Part shown: piece after piece, positions 61,201-64,000 of the stretch | How the letters are laid out: each line of letters opens with the position of its first letter | Position numbering within the stretch: the stretch's first letter is position 1 | Position numbers and translations under genes: made by a program | From: Gari tellinella | Lineage: Eukaryota > Mollusca > Bivalvia > Cardiida > Psammobiidae | NCBI GenBank assembly: GCA_922989275.2 | Contig: OV277866.1 | Span: 80,202,328 to 80,266,327, forward strand | Length of the DNA stretch: 64,000 nt | Direction: 5' to 3' | The notes under the pieces: generated by a model | Seen by the model: only the letters and a program-made list of their open reading frames with translations | Database searches by the model: none | Told to the model about the DNA's origin: nothing

Positions 61201-63936
61201 CTTTATAAGCATGGATGCTGATATTCATTGCAAACAGATGATTAGGCATGGTTTAAGGTTATAAAACGCTTGAAACATTTCTCAAACATATGATTGGTCA
61301 GATTTGAGCGTTTTCTCAAAGCTGACCAATCAAATGTTTAAGAAAGATCTCCGACTCAACATTAGAGTTGTTTATACACTTAGGACATGTGAGGCATATA
61401 CACGCTGTCTGGCCAATCTACCAGCTGGATGCAACATACATTAAATAAATCGTAAAATTATTGCTAGCGCGGTCAGTTTTTACTTAATTCTTTGCAGTTG
61501 AAACTGAGCTGTTTGCTTAGTGTTGAATGTTTATTATATATAACATGTTTATTCTTTTTTAATATTTTATTTCATTCCACCAAAATGACTATGAGTGAAG
61601 ACACTACCTTAAAGATAGTGCCAAATAGTTTGGATATAGATCAGAGGTCGTGTGACGCGGCATCTGATCTTGATCTACTATTTGCAAATTATAATCAAGT
61701 GGAGATCAGCAGGCAAATGGTTTATCTTATATTGATGTTGTACATGTAGGTGGAAAATAACCTCGCAATGATAAGACAGATAATCGATAATATCACAAGT
61801 AGTATAACGGTCATTAAAGATTATGACCCGAGTTTAACCTTCAAAATCTGAAGTAATGATATTCGGACATGTACTGAATTTCGACTCAATGTTTCTTAAA
61901 CAAAAGATGTTACATGTTGCGAAACATTGGGCACAATCTTCACGACAACAGTATTATTATAATCATATTAAAATTGAGGGTTTATTGATAAATAGACACG
62001 ATCAATATACAGATAGAGCCACAGGGCCCCGACACGATTACTTTTTAGGGAAAATACGTCAGTAGTGGTTAAGGTTGTGTAGGCTATGAACGAACCCCTT
62101 TCCCGTTTTCCGAAAACCAATGATTTCAGTGAGTAGACGCAGTTATTGTTGAAAATGCATGCTTACAGATGGTTTTATGTTATGTTTTCATGGAAGGATA
62201 TTATATTAGCAAGACAGAACTGCAACAAAAATGTTGGTTCATGAATATTTATTCATGATATGCCCGGTTTTGTCGAGATAGGGTGAGGATATACTGACAA
62301 TCAATTGTACCCCTTGTCCTAATACTCCGACGCTTTTCCCCCTAAAAACCAATCGTGTCGGATCCCTGTGGGTAGAGCTACGTCGTACATGTATTCAGTT
62401 TTCTTTCGGCTAGTATTTACATAACCAAGTGTGCTTATGCAAATGAGCACACGAGAAGGACAACGTCTAATTTTGAAATAACTCGTGGCCTAAACCGTTT
62501 GTTTATATAATAGCTATAAAATATTATTAAACATAGCACCGGAGAAATAAACTTTACGCAGTTTTCATACCGGTATCGGCTATATTTGAATGACAGCGCG
62601 AATCGATTTCTTTGACCGCTTACAACACATTAAACACCGAATGTTCAGGGTTTTATGAACATATACCTGTGGTTTATAATAACAATGATGATAATGATGA
62701 TGGGAACATATACATGTACCTGGGGTTATGAATAACAATGATGATTGGTGATTATGATGATAATGATAATAATAACAATATACATAATAAAAACATTATG
62801 AATTGGATTATTATAACAATAACAACAATAATAATAATAATAATAATATAATAATACGTACTGTAATAATAATGGTGATAATAATAATAACATAATGATC
62901 GATAACATTATGATTAGTTTCCGAATTCTTCATCTAAACTTGTCATGTGACATATCTCTGTAATCGTCTGGAAAAGACGATTAAAAAGAAATGCCAGAAT
63001 ACAATATAAGATGGAGAACTTAACATTCATTGAGAATTTTAGAATCTGACTTACGACAGTATTTGTCGTACGAAGTTACGTAAGACGGGCTCCTGAATCG
63101 TAACAGGTTTAAAATGAAATGTCAAATGCTTATACATTTGTATAGTAAATGTAGATGAAGGGTTATTTTATTATGATTGAGTCCTAATTACAACGGAGGA
63201 GCCGATATTCTTTTCCAATAAAACCGTGAAACAATGATACCCACTGCAAACAGCTTTGGGTTAGATCAGACGCCGAGTAACCCTGTGTGTTCACATAAAA
63301 ACTACAGTAGAACCTCGCTATTACGACCACTAAAACGAAGGCTAATTGATTGTAATATGGAGAGGTGGCAGCTTTAAAGCAAGGTGACAGTGACTGTCAC
63401 TTTGCTTTAAGCGGTCACCTATCGTAAACACATAACTAATTAACATAATTTAGTGGTCGTAATAGAGAGGTTTACTGTATTTGCCACTCAGATTAAATAC
63501 ACCGTAAGACAGCTTTAAAACATTTTATATCTTTTAATGCATGGCATATGCGTCACGTTTTCTTATAGATCTAATATATATCAATCGAGAAGACATTAAT
63601 CTTTCAGTTTCAACGCAAACGAATAAAAGGTAGAAAATGAGTTTTTTTTAAAAAAAAAAAAATCTCATTATTTATTTTTATCTGAGCGGCAAAGAGTCTG
63701 TAGCCTGATCAAACACCGGGTTACCCGACATTTGAGCAAGCTCTTAACTTTTTGCCATGAAAAAAAGTGTTTTAGCATGAGCGCGTTTAGTGTGGAAGAA
63801 TAACGAACGTTTTCACCAATGTAAGCCATGCTTAGAGTGTAATGTATAACTTACCACGAGAACCGAAGATGGAGCCAAAGTCAAAGAAAGCGCTACACAG
63901 GGCTGGTAGAACGAACAGAGCAACCAACTTCAACAT
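37030..63936 (-). CDS. Gene A: secreted protein of unrecognised family, 7 exons, 259 aa
   Basis: Exons in transcript order: 63936-63855, 60816-60793, 45389-45279, 43812-43712, 42626-42512, 39680-39510, 37205-37030. All junctions are GT-AG; the sum is 780 nt and the frame closes. The product has a signal peptide (MLKLVALFVLPALCSA), then PDWNDLK, RWGLNPFQR, MPRTR, NMAPG, GNPLFRGERY, GYIAGIQAG, NPNGFPSSY, GIYYITAYF, CNGRT, GTGVGLWIQNG, KCFYSMG, HYWYN, RFYPVFLMYN, SFGWAF, EHPP. NGT and NVT are possible glycosylation sites. By eye it is roughly 65-82% identical to gene B in exons 4, 6 and 7. Exon 3 is four codons longer than in gene B, apparently through repeat-derived sequence. Intron 2 (15.4 kb) contains the antisense Kunitz 2 gene, a full LINE and a 57-bp array. 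The upstream promoter runs off the window. Confidence 0.85.
37717..37962. mobile_element. MITE family C, core 1
   Basis: TA-flanked, ends CAGTGGAGAATCTGTTATTC / GAATAACAGATTCTCCACTG, core-1 palindrome at 37834-37901. Followed directly by a half core-1 palindrome of a family-D remnant (37968-38010). Confidence 0.82.
38011..38847. other. Gene A intron 6: repeats, no gene
   Basis: Family-D end to about 38146, then unassigned sequence. At 38450-38770 a diverged unit of the 148-bp repeat, inverted relative to 36 kb (CTCTTGAGCTGAGTACACAT). Confidence 0.45.
38848..39040. mobile_element. MITE family P, best copy
   Basis: TA-flanked, ends CAGTCGAACTTCGATATATCG / GATATCGAAGTTCGACTG. Inner palindrome TTAAAACGTGGCTTAGCCACG is perfect. 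Confidence 0.8.
39100..39345. mobile_element. MITE family D, core 1
   Basis: Starts TTCATTCACTGCCATGACGTC. Core-1 palindrome GGATCCTGATCAGAGGCAG at 39206-39265. The right end is unclear. Confidence 0.5.
39510..39680 (-). CDS. Gene A exon 6
   Basis: 171 nt, acceptor GTTCAG, donor ATGG|GTATGG; encodes LCNGRTSSQY, GTGVGLWIQNGTNPVTQSV, an acidic ATETEADNS stretch where gene B is Lys-rich, and KCFYSMG. Confidence 0.87.
39719..39875. mobile_element. MITE family B, 3' truncated
   Basis: Starts AGTAAAACCTCTTTATTGCGA and has the core-2 palindrome AGAAAGCTCCTTTAGGAGCTT. It lies about 38 bp upstream of the exon 6 acceptor, as the family-B copy does in gene B, so it may predate the duplication. Confidence 0.65.
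39912..40047. repeat. Near-perfect 61-bp-arm hairpin
   Basis: GAATAAGCAACATCTTTTTG ... CGGGGGTAAGTT pairs with AACTTACCCCCG ... AAAAAGATGTTGTTTATTC with about three mismatches and an about 12-nt loop. The near identity of the arms implies recent formation. Confidence 0.8.
40490..40672. repeat. Inverted-repeat element
   Basis: Ends AAATTAATACCAGTGTTTTATC / GATAAAACACTGGTATGAAC with CGAACACGGGTAG / ACCAGTGTTCG inside. MITE-like, single copy here. Confidence 0.6.
40673..41496. other. Gene A intron 5; no gene seen
   Basis: No supported ORF, hairpin or repeat. Confidence 0.4.
41527..42030. mobile_element. 504-bp TTAA-target element
   Basis: Inverted ends AGCGACCCGCAACCGGAT / ATCCGGTTGCGAGCTTCT, exact TTAA duplication, no transposase: a piggyBac-type nonautonomous element by target rule. 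Carries a tRNA-like segment. Confidence 0.72.
41807..41913 (+). ncRNA. tRNA-like pol III unit
   Basis: A-box-like TTAGTCGATAGGGCTAAGG, B box GGGTTCGAATCCC and a T10 run at 41903-41913 that could terminate pol III. Acceptor arms do not pair convincingly and the middle region is long, so it is a tRNA-derived sequence rather than a working tRNA. Confidence 0.45.
42120..42507. mobile_element. MITE family C abutting exon 5 donor
   Basis: The copy runs from CAGCGGGGAAGCCGTTATTT (42249) to ACATCTTCTCCACGGG (42507), with core-1 palindrome at 42365-42446 containing a duplicated centre (GGTTATCCGGCGTCT twice). A separate degraded core-1 lies at 42126-42195. Its right end touches the TA of the gene A exon 5 donor. 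Confidence 0.7.
42512..42626 (-). CDS. Gene A exon 5
   Basis: 115 nt, acceptor TTCCAG, donor CCAG|GTACCC; encodes NYDPNPNGFPSSYLID, then GIYYITAYFVDP. Two codons shorter than gene B. A family-C MITE begins at the TA of the donor. Confidence 0.88.
42681..42962 (+). mobile_element. tRNA-derived SINE (MetaSINE-like)
   Basis: A box GTGGCCTAGTTGTATAGTC, B box GAGTTCGAATCCC, body CAGCTGGCTTGCGGAAAGT and GGTTCTACCCAG, tail near ACCAAATC. Same family as 20708-20987. Confidence 0.8.
43320..43700. repeat. Purine-rich (GACA/GAGA)n low-complexity tract
   Basis: Imperfect AGAC, GAGA and AAAG repeats with an exceptional strand asymmetry. On the gene A sense strand it is a 370-nt pyrimidine tract directly after the exon 4 donor. 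Confidence 0.85.
43712..43812 (-). CDS. Gene A exon 4
   Basis: 101 nt, phase 1 to 0; encodes NPLFRGERYCKNGDISV, then AGYIAGIQAG. It has one more Cys than gene B at the WKSG/CKNG position. A 370-bp purine-rich tract (plus strand) starts about 20 bp beyond its donor. Confidence 0.88.
44177..44610. repeat. Inverted repeat with about 120-bp arms
   Basis: ACGGTTTAAACTATTGTTTGG ... CATGAAAGTTACTGTAATT at 44230-44308 recurs inverted at 44484-44565; arms extend outwards to GCAGCAGGATA / TCCTGCTGC and beyond. Confidence 0.72.
44994..45249. mobile_element. MITE family I, core 2
   Basis: Ends CAGGGCTGCCATTTCTCC / ACTTATGGCAGCCCTG, with inner TAAATCTTAGGATTTTT repeats and the core-2 palindrome at 45058-45128. 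Lies 30 bp beyond the gene A exon 3 donor. Confidence 0.75.
45279..45389 (-). CDS. Gene A exon 3
   Basis: 111 nt between GTTTTAG and G|GTAAGA. It begins VRWGLNPFQRINFES, which matches the translation of the adjacent 57-bp repeat (RWGLNPLRSINFDT) better than it matches gene B exon 3 (RWGVGGYVSV). It then continues MPRTRSAARRAGWVNMAPGA with the family. Confidence 0.85.
45367..46440 (-). repeat. 57-bp tandem array of the exon 3 splice acceptor, 19 copies
   Basis: The motif CATCTCACTAAAACAACAAAA recurs at 57-bp steps from 45383 to 46408, with one 56-bp step (45497 to 45553). Each unit carries on the minus strand TTTTGTTGTTTTAG|TGAGATGGGG, the exon 3 acceptor. As 57 is divisible by three, units stay open on both strands. 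The unit translates on the gene A strand as RWGLNPLRSINVDTFVVLV. The right side is bounded by a family-B MITE remnant. Confidence 0.93.
46441..46587. mobile_element. MITE family B remnant
   Basis: AAACCTCTATAATACGACCAC on the left and GGTCGTAATAGAGAGGTGCC on the right; the core-2 palindrome is eroded. Confidence 0.6.
46588..47055. mobile_element. Two family-D MITEs side by side
   Basis: First copy 46588-46777: TTAACCCCTTGACTGCC to GTAGGGGTTAA. Second about 46819-47055: CCCCTTCACTGCC to GGCAGTGAAGGG, with core-1 palindrome TTGGATCTTGATCATACGCC at 46937-47012. Confidence 0.62.
47498..48014. mobile_element. MITE family I, longer copy
   Basis: Ends CAGGGCTGCAGTTTCTCCG / CTAATGGCAGTCCTG; core-2 palindrome CAGGATGCGCCTTAAGGCGCA at 47556-47630, then about 370 bp of extra sequence. 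Confidence 0.6.
48015..48790. other. Gene A intron 2: degraded MITEs, no gene
   Basis: A family-C end at 48336-48365 (GATGTTATTCTTTCCCG) and core-1 palindromes at about 48480-48535 and 48558-48622 (GGATCCTGATTAGTCGCCGC). Confidence 0.45.
48890..49249 (+). promoter_or_regulatory. Kunitz 2 promoter with TATA box
   Basis: TATATATA at 49242-49249. The upstream block aligns with the Kunitz 1 promoter over about 350 bp, including the inverted CCAAT site in TCCGGCCATTGGTCA. It is 5.5 kb from the coding start because a LINE lies in intron 1. Confidence 0.65.
49273..49328 (+). other. Kunitz 2 untranslated first exon
   Basis: Ends AAACCAAG|GTAAGA. TTTGGGAGTAAC and TTCAATATTGAAACCAAG are shared with Kunitz 1. 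The start is estimated from TATA spacing. Confidence 0.6.
49363..49618. mobile_element. MITE family C, decayed core
   Basis: Ends CAGTGGGGAAGACGTTATTG / TTAACGTCTTCTACACTG; the core-1 palindrome is shortened (49516-49560). Confidence 0.65.
49619..50159. other. Kunitz 2 intron 1; no gene seen
   Basis: AT-rich; family-E-like fragment near 49850-49935 (AACCCGTTGCGCCATAG). Confidence 0.35.
50160..53950 (-). mobile_element. Full-length-looking LINE with intact ORF
   Basis: Minus-strand LINE in gene A intron 2 and Kunitz 2 intron 1. The 3' end is short (about 70 nt after the stop), with the palindrome TCGATTACGATAGTCGACC near 50190. About 400 bp of 5' sequence precede the ORF. Ends are estimated; I could not find a target duplication. 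Confidence 0.75.
50234..53548 (-). CDS. LINE ORF: endonuclease, reverse transcriptase, C-terminal C2H2 finger (1104 aa)
   Basis: Starts ATG (MTDTITLRPS) and is open to TAA. APE-type endonuclease: ASWNVRTLLD, ALSETR, VYAPT, ILGDLNARIG, HQLDFI, STDHLLL. Reverse transcriptase: GKAAGPDGIPPE, NYRGISLLS, QCGFRKNRGT, FVDLTKAFDTVP, GVKQGCVLAPTLF, LLYADDCGI, then YLGSSLSS and LYGCETWTP in the thumb/connection. The last 22 residues hold a C2H2-like finger (CGTCGRLC ... HMRIH). No premature stop, so the copy is young and possibly competent. The clade is not assigned with confidence. Confidence 0.92.
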   Translation of the reverse strand: MTDTITLRPSVPSSSRPPAQGSGQSGNRAEGANNLWVQTGYQKGKQTAKSLTIASWNVRTLLDRKDANRPERRTALVTHELNRYAVDIAALSETRFLEQGQLSEVGSGYTIFWSGRKTERKAGVGFVVRTSLVHQLESHPKGINDRIMTMRLPLKDNAYATLISVYAPTMTNPDENKEVFYQQLDEVVRSIPAADKLIILGDLNARIGSNHTAWNGIIGQHGIGQENSNGKLLLSLCSQHNLSITNTYFKLNDAYKTTWMHPRSKHWHQLDFIICRQRDLKDHHITRAMRGAECSTDHLLLRSKVSFQIRRKRRPQGKKPPKKLDVKKTQIPDVVEALQNELSMRLESVCFSEGETEENWTRFKNEVDAAARETIDVMKKHHQDWFDDNDSEIHSLLAEKYSAHKAWLADKDSDVKRDKFYQLRRNIQKQLRCMKDEWWKRKAEEIQGYADSKNAKLFYSSLKGVYGPSQRSAAPIRNLQGELLTDNEAINKRWSEHFEQLLNRPSSIDPSIIEEIPERPMRLELDDRPTENEVKKAIAELQSGKAAGPDGIPPEVFKAGGQPLIQKFTEFLCMCWEDGCLPQDLKDARIVHLYKGKGDKSSCDNYRGISLLSIAGKILCKVILNRLNIHLLDETVPESQCGFRKNRGTVDMIFCARQIQEKCKEQNKDLYILFVDLTKAFDTVPRSGLWNILPRIGIPPKMVKIIRCFHDGMSAGLVNGNAEDEFPVTNGVKQGCVLAPTLFSFLFSMMLLSAFNETDPGIQVSYRTDGGAFNVQRLRAKTKVTKALVRDLLYADDCGIVAHSEDDLQRLADSLSAATKRFGLTISIKKTEVLFQPAKGSTARVPEIKIDHTTLKNVDSFTYLGSSLSSSNSLDKEISSRIAKASASYGRLQKRVWDERGLSIDTKCAVYRAVVLSALLYGCETWTPYRRHIKLLDQFHQRCLRRIMHIKWFHRVSNVRVLQQAKMPSMDALLTLSQLRWSGHIVRMSNDRLPKQLFYSELSVGSRSRGRPKLRFKDTLKRSLQKCSIVVADWEFKAQNRSVWRQTIRRGSAMYERSRQLTESDKRASCKASSIATVRSTVCGTCGRLCASDFGLRSHMRIHR
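54037..54242. mobile_element. MITE family B, core 2, complete
   Basis: TA-flanked, ends CAGTAAAACCTCGCTATTACG / CGTAATAGCGAGGTTTTACTG perfectly inverted. Core-2 palindrome AGAAAGCTCCTACAGGAGCTT. Confidence 0.85.
54299..54486. mobile_element. MITE family D
   Basis: Starts CTCTTTCACTGTCAATGGTG and ends ACTTGACAGTGAAATAGTTAA; shortened core-1 palindrome at 54335-54385. Confidence 0.65.
54520..54765. mobile_element. MITE family C, core 1, next to Kunitz 2 splice acceptor
   Basis: TA-flanked, ends CAGTGGAGAATCTGTTATTC / GAATAACAGATTCTCCACTG, core-1 palindrome at 54582-54648. Only 18 bp separate it from the acceptor AG at 54784-54785. Confidence 0.85.
54804..56213 (+). CDS. Kunitz 2: secreted five-Kunitz-domain protein, 345 aa
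   Basis: Coding exons 54804-54900 (exon begins 54786 after GTTTTAG; donor CCAG|GTAGGG) and 55273-56213 (acceptor TTTTCAG), phase 1. Signal peptide MDRTIGVLLVMCLSFLACQGQ. Five Kunitz domains follow, with the same peculiarities as Kunitz 1: domain 2 lacks the C14-C38 Cys pair, domain 3 has NCDCC, and P1 residues are Ser, Gly, Pro and Asp. The domain exon is about 93% identical in protein to Kunitz 1, while the signal-peptide exon is only about 60% identical. The C-terminus differs (CHAKIF versus CQLKYLDKI). Nested antisense in intron 2 of gene A. The role is unknown; secreted non-inhibitory Kunitz proteins occur in shell matrix and defence fluids, which is only a suggestion. Confidence 0.92.
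56404..56409 (+). promoter_or_regulatory. Polyadenylation signal AATAAA, Kunitz 2
   Basis: AATAAA about 190 nt after the stop codon. The matching place in Kunitz 1 reads AATAAT. Confidence 0.5.
56430..57760. other. Gene A intron 2: run of degraded core-1 MITEs
   Basis: Core-1 palindromes at 56727-56792, 56952-57015, 57237-57285 and 57632-57700 (AGATCAGGCCTTACAATG). The last belongs to a family-D copy at 57519-57741 (AACCCATTGTATGCTGG to ATAAAATGGGTT). A family-C end lies at 56430-56478. No gene. Confidence 0.5.
57761..58817. other. Gene A intron 2; no gene seen
   Basis: No coding evidence. A half core-1 sequence at 57925-57965 and a family-E fragment at 58565-58600 are all I can place. Confidence 0.4.
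58818..59065. mobile_element. MITE family C, core 1
   Basis: Ends CAGTGGGCAAGCCGTTATTC / AGTTTTTTCTCCACTG, core-1 palindrome GGAGCCTGATAAGACGCCGGG at 58935-59002. Confidence 0.75.
59215..59441. mobile_element. MITE family C remnant
   Basis: Core-1 palindrome GGAACCAGATCAAACGCCGAG at 59264-59325 and right end GTCGTTTCTTCCACTG. Confidence 0.5.
59507..59710. mobile_element. MITE family B, core 2
   Basis: TA-flanked, ends CAGTAGAACCCCTTAATTACG / CGTAATAGAGAGGTTTTACTG, core-2 palindrome AGAAAGCTCCTAGGAGATTTC. Confidence 0.8.
59890..60170. repeat. Diverged unit of the 148-bp repeat
   Basis: TTGGCCATGACTTTGGAAATA and AGGTCAATGTGATTTAGAGATG match the tandem repeat at 36 kb. The 108-codon open frame here is not a gene. 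Confidence 0.5.
60190..60302. mobile_element. MITE family G
   Basis: GTTTGAGTTGAACCCGAGTTC and GACTCAACTCAAATGCTTC arms around CAAGCATTTGATTGAG; lies in gene A intron 2, 0.5 kb from exon 2. Confidence 0.55.
60793..60816 (-). CDS. Gene A exon 2: 24-nt microexon
   Basis: Flanked by GTTTCAG and AAAG|GTATGT; encodes APDWNDLK. Same length and phase as in gene B. Confidence 0.78.
61073..61385. mobile_element. Two family-G palindromic MITEs in tandem
   Basis: First at about 61081-61210 with perfect outer arms GCTTATAAAGCGTTTG / CAAACGCTTTATAAGC. The second at 61255-61385 shares GATTGGTCAGATTTGAGC and its complement. Both in gene A intron 1. Confidence 0.65.
61386..62639. other. Gene A intron 1; family-D remnant, no gene
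   Basis: Core-1 palindrome at 61623-61690 (GGATATAGATCAGAGGTCG). The remainder has no supported feature. Confidence 0.4.
62640..62900. repeat. (AAT)n and (ATG)n microsatellite region
   Basis: Runs of AATAATAAT, GATGATAATG and ATAACAATAAC; the Tyr/Ile-rich minus-strand open frame is an artefact of these. Confidence 0.8.
62925..63093. mobile_element. MITE family F
   Basis: TGTAATCGTCTGGAAAAGACG and GACTTACGACAGTATTTGTCG with GTACGAAGTTACG and GGGCTCCTG at the right end match 15919-16138. Confidence 0.55.
63190..63500. mobile_element. MITE family C remnant containing a family-B MITE
   Basis: Core-1 half (GCTTTGGGTTAGATCAGACGC) at 63247-63280 is followed by a family-B copy at 63305-63477 (CAGTAGAACCTCGCTATTACG to AATAGAGAGGTTTACTG). 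Confidence 0.65.
63585..63820. mobile_element. MITE family C, diverged
   Basis: TTTCAACGCAAACGAATAAAAG on the left, GCGCGTTTAGTGTGGAAGAAT on the right, core-1 palindrome at 63693-63755. It ends about 35 bp from the gene A exon 1 donor. Confidence 0.55.
63855..63936 (-). CDS. Gene A exon 1: signal peptide
   Basis: 82 nt from ATG to CGTG|GTAAGT. Encodes the leader, then FFDFGSIFGSR, six residues longer than in gene B. The leader context GGTCTCATACAGTAAACATG is conserved, but the upstream TATA of gene B is not. Confidence 0.82.
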
Positions 63937-64000
63937 GTTTACTGTATGAGACCAACGCTGTTTCTGGAGTTCACTGCTAACACCCAGCCACTTCAACCTA

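Noticed and set aside
62726..62908. Tyr/Leu/Ile-rich small membrane protein
   Set aside because: Entirely (AAT)n/(ATG)n microsatellite.

Overview
This is animal nuclear DNA: coding sequence is split by GT-AG introns, several kinds of non-LTR retrotransposon, tRNA-derived SINEs and dozens of palindromic MITEs fill the gaps, and no bacterial or organellar operon is visible. The repeat types (a tRNA-SINE with a body I associate with mollusc MetaSINEs, (CTGTT)n-tailed retroelement ends, secreted multi-Kunitz proteins) suggest a bivalve mollusc. The organism is inferred and not read directly from the sequence.

The core of the window is a tandemly duplicated nested gene pair. Two paralogous seven-exon genes lie on the minus strand: gene B (exons from 21431 down to 5934, 252 aa) and gene A (exons from 63936 down to 37030, 259 aa). 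Exon order and intron phases (1,1,1,0,1,1) are identical, and the reading frame closes exactly in both. The products start with a signal peptide and belong to a secreted family I do not recognise. In both copies intron 2 holds a complete plus-strand gene for a secreted protein with five Kunitz domains: Kunitz 1 (TATA at 14202, coding 15456-17498) and Kunitz 2 (TATA at 49242, coding 54804-56213). Each has an untranslated first exon, a signal-peptide exon and one large exon with all five domains. The duplication therefore copied host gene and nested antisense gene together.

Layout: 1-4223, minus-strand LINE with a SINE abutting its 5' end; 5.8-21.4 kb, gene B with Kunitz 1 in intron 2; 21.5-36.9 kb, intergenic repeats, including a Penelope-like element split by a younger L1/Tx1-like LINE (24.5-29.7 kb) and a 1.7-kb foldback element; 36.9-63.9 kb, gene A with Kunitz 2 in intron 2, which also holds an intact 1104-codon LINE (50.2-53.5 kb).

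The most unusual structures are: two independent tandem arrays that multiply a 3' splice site together with the start of its exon (57 bp x 19 at exon 3 of gene A; 70 bp x about 7 at exon 7 of gene B); a set of MITE families with different ends that share the same two palindromic cores; two different MITEs occupying the TA dinucleotide of the exon 5 splice donor in the two paralogs; and a LINE whose ORF1 and ORF2 lie in one frame separated only by a UAG. MITE boundaries are read by eye and may be off by several bases.
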